From Aureimonas fodinaquatilis (GTDB lineage: Bacteria > Pseudomonadota > Alphaproteobacteria > Rhizobiales > Rhizobiaceae): a stretch of 64,000 nt of DNA. A program made the position numbers and the translations under genes. Below are positions 45,962 through 53,925 of this stretch, piece after piece. Location of the stretch: NCBI RefSeq assembly GCF_008369445.1, contig NZ_VTWH01000001.1:248001-312000 (forward strand), written 5' to 3'. Each line of letters starts with the position of its first letter. The stretch's first letter is position 1. The notes under the pieces are model-generated. The model worked only from the letters and a program-made list of their open reading frames with translations, ran no database searches and was not told the DNA's origin.

Positions 45962-46923
45962 TTATAGACCACCCGCGGATCGAGTTTGCCATACACAAGG
46001 TCAGCAGCAAGGTTTGCCAGCACGATCATCACCGCCAGCAGGAAAAAGGCCGCCTGCGCCACCGGATAATCCTGCCGCGTCACCGCCAGCACCAGTTCGC
46101 GCCCGACGCCGGGCCAGGAGAAGACGATCTCGATCACCACAATGCCTGCGATGGTTTCAGCGAGTGCCGGAAACAGCCAGGTGATCAATGGCAGCATGGA
46201 ATTGCGTGCGGCATGCCAGGCGACGCGGTGTTGCGGTACGCCTTTGGCGCGGACCAGCTCGATATAGTCCTCGGTTCGGTTCTCAACCACGCCGGAGCGC
46301 ATGAGCAGCAGGTTTTCCGGCATGAAATAGATGATGACGGCAATGAGCGGCAGCGCCAGGTGGTGCAGGAAATCCAGCGTCATGTAGCGGGCAAAGCCGG
46401 TCGTCTGGCCGGGATCGCCCATTCCAAAGCCGGGAAACCAGCCCAGCGTGCTGGAGAACACGGTCAGCAGCGCGATGCCGATCACGAAATTGGGCACGCC
46501 TCGAATGACGGTTGCCATGAAGATGCCGGAGCGCTCCAGCTTGCCGCCGCGTTTGGCCCAGCCGACAGCGGTGCCGATGGCCGCGCCCAGAGCCGCGCCA
46601 AGCAGCAAGCCCGGAACTGCAATCCACAGCGTATTCACGATCAGCGGTGTCAGCACCTCCCACACCGGCTTGCGGTAGAGGAAGGACGATCCGAAATTGC
46701 CAGTCAGGATATTGCCCAGATAGGCAACATACTGGTCCCAGAGGGTGCCAGTCAGTCCCCATTGCTCCAGCAGGGCCTGACGGGCCTCTTCGGTCAGGCC
46801 GCGTTCAAGGAGAAGGGCCGTCGGATCGGCAGGCATCACGCGGAACATGAAAAACATGATCGTGGTGACTGCCCAGACGACAAGCACACTCTGTGCCAGG
46901 CGGCGGAGGATATAGGCGCGCAT
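45958..46923 (-). CDS. Dipeptide-type ABC transporter permease (DppB-like)
   Basis: The 321-residue protein begins RAYILRRLAQSVLVVWAVTT, the standard DppB/OppB N terminus, followed by the typical MFFMFRVMPADPTALLLERG. It has six predicted helices and the ATPase-docking loop YIELVRAKGVPQHRVAWHAA. It is the first permease gene, about 110 bases after the substrate-binding protein gene on the same strand. Confidence 0.93.
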   Translation of the reverse strand: MRAYILRRLAQSVLVVWAVTTIMFFMFRVMPADPTALLLERGLTEEARQALLEQWGLTGTLWDQYVAYLGNILTGNFGSSFLYRKPVWEVLTPLIVNTLWIAVPGLLLGAALGAAIGTAVGWAKRGGKLERSGIFMATVIRGVPNFVIGIALLTVFSSTLGWFPGFGMGDPGQTTGFARYMTLDFLHHLALPLIAVIIYFMPENLLLMRSGVVENRTEDYIELVRAKGVPQHRVAWHAARNSMLPLITWLFPALAETIAGIVVIEIVFSWPGVGRELVLAVTRQDYPVAQAAFFLLAVMIVLANLAADLVYGKLDPRVVYK

Positions 46924-47032
46924 GAGGTTCTCTGGCTGGCTCGAAATTGCTGGCTGTGGCCTGCCCTCAGACAGGCCCGGCGACGCGGCGTTCCGGCTCC
47001 GTACAACGGAGCCGGAACTCAGGGTTCAGCAG

Positions 47033-48652
47033 TTACTTCTTGGGGTAGTGCAGGCGACCCTGCGCATCCCAGCCAAAGCCGGCTTCCGTCAATGCAGCGC
47101 GGGCGGCTTCGATGTCGAACGCAATTTCCGGCAGGTCCTTGTTGTACCACATCGTCAGTTGCTTCGGCACCGGGCCTTCGCCAGCAGGAACGGCAAAGCC
47201 CAGCCAGCCCTCAATCGCGGCGCGGTCCTTGGCGGTTGCCATGCGCAGCGCCTTGCGGAAGGCCTCATTGGTGAACGGCTCTTTTGAATTGTTGAGCCAG
47301 ACGAGCATGGTGCCATGCGACGGAATCTCGAGGAAATCGAGCTGCTCGTTCTGCTCTGCCAGATCGCTCATCGCGGCGACAGGCAGCACCATGGTTGCAA
47401 TATCGCCAGTGCCCGACAGCATGGCCGAACGGATAGCATCGGCCTGACCCAGAGCCAGACGGCGCACGCCATCATAGCCAGGGGCATGGAAGTGGTCGGG
47501 GTTCGCATCCAGTTCGTGGACCTCGTTTACACGCCATGTCTTGAACTTGAATGGGCCGCTGCCGATAGCCACGCCATCCGCCACCACATCACGCGCCACC
47601 ATATCGCCGCTATAGTCCGCCCACAAATGTTCCGGCAGGATGAATGCATAGGGCAGAACTGTCGCTATGAACGATGCATCCGGGGTCTTCAGCTTCACGT
47701 TGAAGGTCAGGTCATCGACCTTTTCCGCCGAGGCGATATTGGCAATGCGCGACGACATTGCAGGGGGTTGCAGCTCCACCACCTTGTTAAGGGTGAACAC
47801 TGCGTCGTCTGCCGTCACCGCTTCGCCGTCGTGGAACTTCATCCCCTCGCGCAGAGTGATTTTCAACGTTGTCGGGTCGGTGAATTCCCATGCGCTTGCG
47901 GCCCACGGAATTGTCTCCCCTTCGGCATTGTTCTTGGCGAATGTGTCATAGACAAAGCGCAGCCAGCCCACAGCGCCCTCTTCGGCAAGAGGGTTATAGG
48001 TCGTGACATCTTCGTAATGCGCCCAGTCGAGCCAGCGGTCATCGGTCAACGGCTTTGCCGAAAGCCACGGGTCAATCAGCCCCTCATGTGCAGCAACGGG
48101 CGCGGGAGAGGTGATGTTTTCCCATTTCTGGCTGTTCCAAAGAATGCCATAGACAGTATTGGTCGCGGGCCACCATGGCATCGTGTCATAGAAATGTTGC
48201 TGTGCCGCGTGGGTGGCGGCAATGCGCTCATCCTGATTGATCAGCTCGCGCTGGTCCTTGACCATCTCGGTATAGGCTTCATCGCACCATTTTGCGCCAT
48301 TGCGCCGCGCGCCGCAGGCACCCAGATCATGCAGCCAATAGGTCGGGTCTACCCGGTCCGGGTCAGCGCCGACGGTGAACACGGCCATATCTTCCAGTCC
48401 GCCGCCCACCATGATGTTCGAGATGAAGGTGCTGAACTGTACCGGTTGCATCTGGAACGTCAGGCCAAGCTTGGCCCATTCTTCCGAAAGCACACGGGCC
48501 GATTGTTCATACATCGGCCCCATATCGGCGGCGTAATAGGCAATTTTCAGTTCCGGTACCGGCTCGCCCAGATCCTGGGCGAAAGCGGGCGCAGCTAAAG
48601 TGACAAGTCCTGTGGCAAGCCAAAGCGGCAGCCTCCTGACGGTGGCAGTCAT
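47033..48652 (-). CDS. Family-5 solute-binding protein, apparently circularly permuted
   Basis: The 539-residue protein has a signal peptide (LPLWLATGLVTLAAPAFA). Unusually, residues 34-180 match what is normally the C-terminal part of family-5 binding proteins: LKIAYYAADMGPMYEQSARV, then LSEEWAKLGLTFQMQPVQFS, then NQDERIAATHAAQQHFYDTM. Residues 222-539 match the normal N-terminal part: GWLRFVYDTFAK and LREGMKFHDGEAVTADDAVF near 234-285, NEAFRKALRMATAKDRAAI near 460, and an end at EAGFGWDAQGRLHYPKK, just where the displaced lobe would start. It feeds the DppBCDF-like importer. ATG 48652 gives the signal peptide; the extension to 48700 does not. The ligand is unknown. Confidence 0.88.
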   Translation of the reverse strand: MTATVRRLPLWLATGLVTLAAPAFAQDLGEPVPELKIAYYAADMGPMYEQSARVLSEEWAKLGLTFQMQPVQFSTFISNIMVGGGLEDMAVFTVGADPDRVDPTYWLHDLGACGARRNGAKWCDEAYTEMVKDQRELINQDERIAATHAAQQHFYDTMPWWPATNTVYGILWNSQKWENITSPAPVAAHEGLIDPWLSAKPLTDDRWLDWAHYEDVTTYNPLAEEGAVGWLRFVYDTFAKNNAEGETIPWAASAWEFTDPTTLKITLREGMKFHDGEAVTADDAVFTLNKVVELQPPAMSSRIANIASAEKVDDLTFNVKLKTPDASFIATVLPYAFILPEHLWADYSGDMVARDVVADGVAIGSGPFKFKTWRVNEVHELDANPDHFHAPGYDGVRRLALGQADAIRSAMLSGTGDIATMVLPVAAMSDLAEQNEQLDFLEIPSHGTMLVWLNNSKEPFTNEAFRKALRMATAKDRAAIEGWLGFAVPAGEGPVPKQLTMWYNKDLPEIAFDIEAARAALTEAGFGWDAQGRLHYPKK

Positions 48653-48908
48653 CGTTTTCTCCTCCCAAAGCACCGAGCCTGTCCACGGGCTGCACGGCAC
48701 TCCTCTGCCGCCTCGCCAATTCTCTTTTTGGTCGGTACGAGGTAAAAGTGTATACGATTTTCAACGTAGTCAATCATTTTTTGCTTGATTTCAGGATTAA
48801 ATTGTAAAAATTGAATGCAGTTTGGCTGTGCAGGCGAAAACGTCGCTCGCCGATAGGTCATGTGGAAATCGAGTCCGCGGGGCCAGACAAAAGCTCGGGA
48901 GGGTTTGC
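48653..48908. promoter_or_regulatory. Divergent promoter of the importer and FAH operons
   Basis: The region is A/T-rich and holds the presumed promoters of both operons. The near-palindrome GTGTATACGAT (48748-48758) resembles FCD/GntR operators built around GTATAC. A candidate region for binding by the GntR regulator at 40897-41613. Confidence 0.55.
48748..48758. promoter_or_regulatory. Candidate FCD/GntR operator
   Basis: GTGTATACGAT is centred on GTATAC and is a near-perfect palindrome with imperfect flanks (left G, right G). Many FadR/VanR-subgroup GntR proteins bind TGTATACA-type sites. Only one clear copy is seen. Confidence 0.45.
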
Positions 48909-50177
48909 GTGAAACATTCATGGATCGACGGGGCACAGGCTCCGGAGTGCGATTTTCCACTGGCGAATCTGCCCTATGGCGTTTTCTCGACGGCGGGGCA
49001 TGGCCCGCGCTGCGGTGTGGCCATTGGCGATCACGTGCTGGATCTGGCCGCACTGGCAGCGGGCGGGTTGTTGCCGGCTGGCGATCACGGTTTTGACCAG
49101 CCTTCGCTGAACCGGTTCATGGCCTCGGGGCCAGAGGCATGGGCCGCGCTGCGCGCAAGGCTGACGGATCTGCTGGCTGAAGGGGGCAGCCCTGATCTGC
49201 GGGAAAATGCTGCCTTGCGCGCCCGCGCTGTGCTGCCGCTGGCGGCAGTGCAGATGCATCTGCCGGTGGAGGTGAAGGGATATACGGATTTTTATGCCGG
49301 GCGGCAGCACGCCTTCAATTCGGGCTCGATCCTGCGCGGGCCGGAAAATGCGCTGACGCCGAACTGGTCACATATGCCCATCGGCTATAATGGCCGGGTA
49401 TCGACCGTGGTGGTCTCCGGCACGCCGGTGCGCCGTCCTCTCGGGCAGGTCATGGGCGAGGGTGCGCCAACATTCGGCCCGTCGAAGCGGCTGGATATCG
49501 AGGTGGAATTCGGAGCAATCGTCGCCCTGCCGACCGAGCTTGGCCAGACCCTGACGGTGGCCGAGGCGTGGGAGCATCTGTTTGGATTCGTGCTGCTGAA
49601 TGACTGGTCGGCGCGCGACATCCAGCGGTGGGAGGGGCAGCCTCTTGGCCCGTTCCAGTCCAAGGCCTTCGCCACCACGATCAGTCCCTGGGTGGTGACC
49701 CGCGCTGCGTTGGAACAATGCCGCCGCTCCGGCCCTGCCCGCGATACTGCACTGCTGCCCTATTTGCAGGAGGAGGCAGATTACTTTTTTGATGTGAAGC
49801 TGGAGGCGCATCTGGCGCCCCAAGGGGCCGCGCAGGCGAGCCGTATAGTGCAAACCAATACCGCGCATCTCTATTATTCCGCGCCGCAGCTTTTGGCGCA
49901 CCACGCAGTCTGTGGCTGCCGGATGCAGACCGGCGACCTGCTCGGCTCCGGAACCATTTCCGGGCCGGAGCGCGGCAATTTTGGCTGCCTCATGGAGCAA
50001 AGCTGGGGTGGGCGCGATGAGATTGCGCTGGAGCATGGCGGCAGCCGGATCTTCCTTGAAGATGGCGACAGCGTGACCCTGACCGGTTGGGGGGAAGTGA
50101 ATGGCCAGCGGATCGGCTTTGGCCGCTGCGAAGGGCAGATTCTGCCCGCGGCAACCGCTGTTGGAAAGGCATTCTGA
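48909..50177 (+). CDS. fahA: Fumarylacetoacetase
   Basis: Fumarylacetoacetase cleaves fumarylacetoacetate to fumarate and acetoacetate, the last step of homogentisate breakdown. The 422-residue protein has the catalytic region GYTDFYAGRQHAFNSG (metal Asp and catalytic His), the metal carboxylates in RLDIEVEFGAIV and NDWSARDIQRWEGQPLGPFQ, and the family motif GSGTISGPERGNFGCLMEQSW with its Glu. All active-site residues known from the mammalian enzyme are in place. The GTG start at 48909 has GGGAGGG five bases upstream. It is the first gene of the divergent plus-strand operon and is coupled to the next gene by TGATG. Confidence 0.93.
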   Translation: MKHSWIDGAQAPECDFPLANLPYGVFSTAGHGPRCGVAIGDHVLDLAALAAGGLLPAGDHGFDQPSLNRFMASGPEAWAALRARLTDLLAEGGSPDLRENAALRARAVLPLAAVQMHLPVEVKGYTDFYAGRQHAFNSGSILRGPENALTPNWSHMPIGYNGRVSTVVVSGTPVRRPLGQVMGEGAPTFGPSKRLDIEVEFGAIVALPTELGQTLTVAEAWEHLFGFVLLNDWSARDIQRWEGQPLGPFQSKAFATTISPWVVTRAALEQCRRSGPARDTALLPYLQEEADYFFDVKLEAHLAPQGAAQASRIVQTNTAHLYYSAPQLLAHHAVCGCRMQTGDLLGSGTISGPERGNFGCLMEQSWGGRDEIALEHGGSRIFLEDGDSVTLTGWGEVNGQRIGFGRCEGQILPAATAVGKAF

Positions 50178-51040
50178 TGCGTCTGTGCAGATTTGATGAC
50201 AATCGTTTGGGTGTGGTCCGTGGTGCGCCAGATGCACTGGTGGTTCACGATGTGACCGGCATTCTGGAGGCGCTGCCTGCGTTTCGCTACCCGCTGCCCG
50301 ACCATGACCCGTTGATCGCGGCACTGCCCGACCTGCGTAGCAGGATCGAAGCGATGGCCGATGCGGCCACCGCGATACCACTGGCAGGCCTGCGCTTGCT
50401 GCCGCCCGTCGCCTCGCCGCGCAAGATTGTGGCTGCCCCGGTGAATTATCGTCTGCACCATGAGGAGGCGCTGGCCGATGACACGATTCACCATAGCACC
50501 AATATTCTGCCGATCGACAAGGCAGGGCTGTTTCTCAAGGCCACAAGCTCGCTGATCGGCGCGTCGGATCCGGTGGTGATCCGCTTCCCCGAGGCGCGCA
50601 ATGACCACGAGATTGAACTGGTCGCGGTGATCGGTGCCCGCGCAAACCGGGTGTCGCGGCATGAGGCACTGTCTTACGTAGCGGGCTATGCCATCGGACT
50701 TGATATGACCGTACGCGGCACACAGGAGCGCAGCATGCGCAAATCCTGCGACAGCTACACCGTGCTTGGCCCCTGGCTGGTGACTGCGGATGAAATCCCC
50801 AACCCCTCGGCTCTGGATCTGCATCTTTTGGTCAATGGCGAAACCCGTCAACAGACATCGACTGCCAATTTGCTTCGCGATGTGGCGGAGCTGATCGAAA
50901 AGGCCTCGGCCTTCTACACGCTGATGCCGGGCGATCTGCTGTTTACCGGCACCCCCGAAGGCGTCGCACCGGTGAAACCCGGCGATGTGATGACCGCGCG
51001 GATCACGGGCATCGGACAAATGGAAATCGCGGTTCGCTGA
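50177..51040 (+). CDS. FAH-family hydrolase/hydratase, second copy
   Basis: The 287-residue protein has the FAH/MhpD fold: PVNYRLHHEEAL (catalytic His), the metal carboxylates in RNDHEIELVAVIG and, after GYAIGLDMTVRGTQERSMRK, CDSYTVLGPWLV. The C-terminal motif is MPGDLLFTGTPEGVAPVKPG. This clade acts on acyl-pyruvate or related diketo acids, but the exact substrate is unclear. The ATG overlaps the fumarylacetoacetase stop by one base (TGATG). Having a second FAH-family enzyme beside fumarylacetoacetase and a third after it is unusual. Confidence 0.85.
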   Translation: MRLCRFDDNRLGVVRGAPDALVVHDVTGILEALPAFRYPLPDHDPLIAALPDLRSRIEAMADAATAIPLAGLRLLPPVASPRKIVAAPVNYRLHHEEALADDTIHHSTNILPIDKAGLFLKATSSLIGASDPVVIRFPEARNDHEIELVAVIGARANRVSRHEALSYVAGYAIGLDMTVRGTQERSMRKSCDSYTVLGPWLVTADEIPNPSALDLHLLVNGETRQQTSTANLLRDVAELIEKASAFYTLMPGDLLFTGTPEGVAPVKPGDVMTARITGIGQMEIAVR

Positions 51041-51057
51041 CCGCAGGGAGAACTATA

Positions 51058-51753
51058 ATGGATTACATTTTCGCACCGCTTCCGGTTCAGAGTCTTCCCG
51101 TCGTTGGTGTAGACAGTCTTTTTGCGCTGCGCCGCATTTTCTGCGTTGGCCGCAACTATGCAGACCATATCCGCGAAATGGGTTTTCAGCCGGAGCGGGA
51201 GGCGCCGTTCTTCTTCACCAAGCCGATTGATGCGCTGGTGCACGATGGCGAAACAGTCGCCTATCCGCCATTGACCGAGAACTTCCACCACGAGGCGGAG
51301 CTGGTGATTGCCATCGGCAAGGCGGGGGCGGATATCGCGGTCGAAAACGCGCTTGACCATGTTTACGGCTACGCCGTCGGCAATGACCTGACCCGGCGTG
51401 ATATGCAATTTGCGTTGCGCGACAGGGGGCGGCCATGGGACTGGAGCAAGGCCTTCGACCGCTCTGCCGTGGTGGGGCCGATCACTCCGATGCCGGGGCA
51501 GGCGCTGTCGGGATCAACGCGGATCTCCCTGACGGTCAATGACGAAACACGTCAGGATGCCACGCTTGATACAATGATCTGGAACGTGCCGGAGATCATC
51601 GCGGCATTGTCCTCCTCGGTCACGATACAGCCCGGGGATCTGGTCTTCACCGGCACCCCGGCAGGTGTGGGGCCGATGCATCCGGGCGACCGCTGCACGG
51701 TTGCCATCGAGGGGCTGACGCCGGTTACTACGCAGATCGGCCCGAGAGCATGA
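51058..51753 (+). CDS. FAH-family enzyme, fumarylpyruvate hydrolase-like
   Basis: The 231-residue single-domain FAH protein contains FCVGRNYADHIREMG, FFFTKPIDALVHDGETVAYP, the metal site in NFHHEAELVIAIG, and NDLTRRDMQFALRDRGRPWD. The C-terminal motif is IQPGDLVFTGTPAGVGPMHP. The RRDMQ and FFFTKP patterns match fumarylpyruvate hydrolases of the gentisate pathway, which yield fumarate and pyruvate. ATG 51058 has GGGAG upstream and starts 17 bases after the preceding gene. The stop overlaps the isomerase gene by four bases. Confidence 0.87.
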   Translation: MDYIFAPLPVQSLPVVGVDSLFALRRIFCVGRNYADHIREMGFQPEREAPFFFTKPIDALVHDGETVAYPPLTENFHHEAELVIAIGKAGADIAVENALDHVYGYAVGNDLTRRDMQFALRDRGRPWDWSKAFDRSAVVGPITPMPGQALSGSTRISLTVNDETRQDATLDTMIWNVPEIIAALSSSVTIQPGDLVFTGTPAGVGPMHPGDRCTVAIEGLTPVTTQIGPRA

Positions 51754-52397
51754 GTGAAATCCGCCTGCACAGCTACTTCCGTTCTTCCACCTCTGTGCGG
51801 GTGCGGGTGGCGCTGGCGATGAAGGGCCTCGACTACGATTATGTCGCCTGGAACCTGCGGGCGGCAGAGCAGCGCTCTTCCGACTTTCTGGCGATCAATC
51901 CGCAGGGCCTTGTGCCGGCACTCGAAGTTGACGGCCTGATCCTTCGCCAATCGCTACCAATCATCGAATATCTGGACGAACGCTTTCCACAGCCTGCACT
52001 TTTGCCCTCCGATAGTGCGGGGCGGGCGCGGGTGCGGGCACTTGCCGCCATGATTGCGTGCGAGGTCCATCCGTTGAACAACCTGCGGGTTCTGCGCTAT
52101 CTGCAAAGCACGTTTGCCGCGGATACAGAAGCACAGGCCGCATGGTTCTGCCATTGGACTCGTGCGACCCTCGACCCACTGGAGTCGATCGTCGCATCTG
52201 CACCGGAAACCGGCGTGTTCTGTCATGGCGACCAGCCCGGCCTGGCGGATATCTGCGTGTTTGCGCAGTTTCTCAACAACCGCCGGTTCGGATTGGCGGA
52301 CAGCGAATGGCCGGTGCTGGCTCGCATCCACGCAGCATGCATGGAAATCGCGGCGTTTCGCGCTGCCGAACCTGACATGCAGCCCGACGCCAAATAG
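51750..52397 (+). CDS. maiA: Zeta-class GST: maleylacetoacetate/maleylpyruvate isomerase
   Basis: The 215-residue protein is a zeta-class GST with the N-terminal active-site motif HSYFRSSTSVRVRVALAMKG (the SSxSxRVR catalytic loop). The cis-Pro segment is PQGLVPALEVDGLILRQSLP, and the C-terminal domain contains GLADICVFAQFLNNRRFG. It isomerises the cis ring-cleavage product (maleylacetoacetate or maleylpyruvate) with glutathione so that FAH-type hydrolases can cleave it. The specificity cannot be separated by sequence alone; both hydrolase types are in this operon. The ATG overlaps the previous stop by four bases. Confidence 0.9.
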   Translation: MSEIRLHSYFRSSTSVRVRVALAMKGLDYDYVAWNLRAAEQRSSDFLAINPQGLVPALEVDGLILRQSLPIIEYLDERFPQPALLPSDSAGRARVRALAAMIACEVHPLNNLRVLRYLQSTFAADTEAQAAWFCHWTRATLDPLESIVASAPETGVFCHGDQPGLADICVFAQFLNNRRFGLADSEWPVLARIHAACMEIAAFRAAEPDMQPDAK

Positions 52398-52473
52398 CCG
52401 AATGCTGAAACCAGGCCCGCAGACCTTGCGGGCGGATGCGGTTTGAAGCTCGTGGTCAGCGAGGGAAGGTGAC

Positions 52474-52995
52474 ATGACGATAAGGATAGAGACGGATCGC
52501 CTTGTCCTGACCGCTCCTGTCATTGACGATTTTGACTGCAGCGTTGTTATGCACCATGGCGAGACCATGGCTCGTTACACTGGCGGAAAGCTTTTAAACC
52601 GCGAAGATGTGTGGAGGAAACTGCTGCAGCGAATGGGCCATTGGACGGCTTTTGGATATGGCGTCTTCACAGTGCGCCGAAGTGCGGACAACATCTTCAT
52701 TGGCGAAGTGGGTCTGGCACATTTTTGTCGCGGCTTTGGCGAGGCGTTCGATGGTTTTCCGGAAGCGGCCTGGATGATCACTGCGCACGCGCACGGCAAA
52801 GGCTACGCACAAGAGGCTGTTCAGGAGGCGCACCGTTGGATGACATCCCGGCATGCGATGAGACGTTCAGTGTGCATCATTCATCCTGAAAATGTCGCCT
52901 CGCTCCATGTCGCGCGGAACGTGGGATATGAGCAGACCGGTGAGGTTCATTACCGTGATGCCACGCCCTTGATGTTTGAGCGCTTCGCATCGTGA
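52474..52995 (+). CDS. GNAT-family N-acetyltransferase (RimJ/RimL-like)
   Basis: The 173-residue protein follows the RimJ/RimL type: TIRIETDRLVLTAPVIDDFD at the start, the core strand AWMITAHAHGKGYAQEAVQE with the acetyl-CoA loop, and NVASLHVARNVGYEQTGEVHYRD at the end. The acceptor is unknown. It starts 77 bases after the isomerase gene, so it could be on the same transcript, but nothing else ties it to that pathway. Confidence 0.87.
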   Translation: MTIRIETDRLVLTAPVIDDFDCSVVMHHGETMARYTGGKLLNREDVWRKLLQRMGHWTAFGYGVFTVRRSADNIFIGEVGLAHFCRGFGEAFDGFPEAAWMITAHAHGKGYAQEAVQEAHRWMTSRHAMRRSVCIIHPENVASLHVARNVGYEQTGEVHYRDATPLMFERFAS

Positions 52996-53126
52996 GGTAA
53001 AGAGCCGAGCTGACTTGTGTCTCGGAGCTTTTCCGCAAATCAGGCCCGGGCATCCAGTTCGTCGCAGTTTGGGAACCTGAATGCTGAATGGCACTTTACC
53101 TTGTTCAGCGAAACAAGGAGGCCAGC

Positions 53127-53393
53127 ATGTCCAAAACGAGCAATGTGGGTGACAATCCGAACGATAAACTGCCTGACGGCAAGCCGTTGAAGCGGGATGA
53201 GGTGGTGTCGGATGATGATGCCAGCTCAGCCGGGATGGAGCGGGAGGTCGAGGAAGACCTTGACGAGATGGATGAACGCGGCGACGCTGAGGACATCGAC
53301 GAGAGCAGCGCCGGCGGCTTGAAATATCCGCACGAGGATGACGGTCTGGGTCCGGTCGACGAGGATGAGGACCAGCCGGGCCTGCCGCGTTAA
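53127..53393 (+). CDS. Small very acidic protein, unknown function
   Basis: The 88-residue protein is dominated by Asp, Glu and Gly (SDDDASSAGMEREVEEDLDE, then EDIDESSAG) with no hydrophobic core or signal peptide, so it is likely disordered. ATG 53127 is preceded by AAGGAGG at ideal spacing, a strong sign of a real gene. It is bounded by gaps of about 130 and 150 bases. I do not recognise a family. Confidence 0.7.
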   Translation: MSKTSNVGDNPNDKLPDGKPLKRDEVVSDDDASSAGMEREVEEDLDEMDERGDAEDIDESSAGGLKYPHEDDGLGPVDEDEDQPGLPR

Positions 53394-53542
53394 CGACTGC
53401 CGAGGATTGAAGAGAGGCTCGCTTTTGGCGGGCCTGTTTTCATTCACGACCTTGCGATCACGTCGTTTTTTGCTTGCTGCATCTTCAGCGACCAAGGTCT
53501 TGTGCATCCGGTCCGTCTCATCCTTAGAACAAGGAGAAAACC

Positions 53543-53920
53543 ATGCTGAAACCTGTCGTTGTCATCCTGGCTCTGGCCACGCTGCCGTTTGGTGCGACCG
53601 CCGCCGTCGCACAGGATGTTTTTGTTCCATCCGTTACAACAGCCAGTCCTGGATATCTGTTTCCCAATGATCAGTACCAGCGCAACCGTCAGGGTTCGGG
53701 CAGCGCGAAATCTCGGAAAAGTGCGCCGGCCGCCCAGGTACAGCTTGATGCCGCCGCACAGGCAAGGGTGCGGGCAGCGGTTCAGGCGCTGGTGCCGGAA
53801 TACAACGCGCGTGCAAAGCGCAATGGTGAGAACAGCGCCAATCAATGGATACGTCAGAAAGCTTTCGAGCTGGGGCAGCAGGAAGCTGAACTGATGAAGC
53901 GTCGGCAGGGCCGGAATTAG
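53543..53920 (+). CDS. Small secreted protein, unknown function
   Basis: The 125-residue protein has a signal peptide (LKPVVVILALATLPFGATAA, then VAQ). The mature part has a basic Gly/Ser/Lys region (RQGSGSAKSRKSAP) and a helical end (AAQARVRAAVQALVPEYNAR). No cysteines are seen. AAGGAG precedes the ATG. It is followed 5 bases later by the next gene, and the three genes to 55196 are closely spaced, suggesting one transcript. Confidence 0.65.
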   Translation: MLKPVVVILALATLPFGATAAVAQDVFVPSVTTASPGYLFPNDQYQRNRQGSGSAKSRKSAPAAQVQLDAAAQARVRAAVQALVPEYNARAKRNGENSANQWIRQKAFELGQQEAELMKRRQGRN

Positions 53921-53925
53921 CGGTT

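Noticed and set aside
47315-48598. Plus-strand open frame of 427 codons.
   Set aside because: Antisense to the solute-binding protein gene; has no signal peptide or domain.
50087-50176. N-terminal extension of the second FAH-family gene.
   Set aside because: It lies inside the fumarylacetoacetase gene; TGATG coupling at 50175-50179 gives the natural start.
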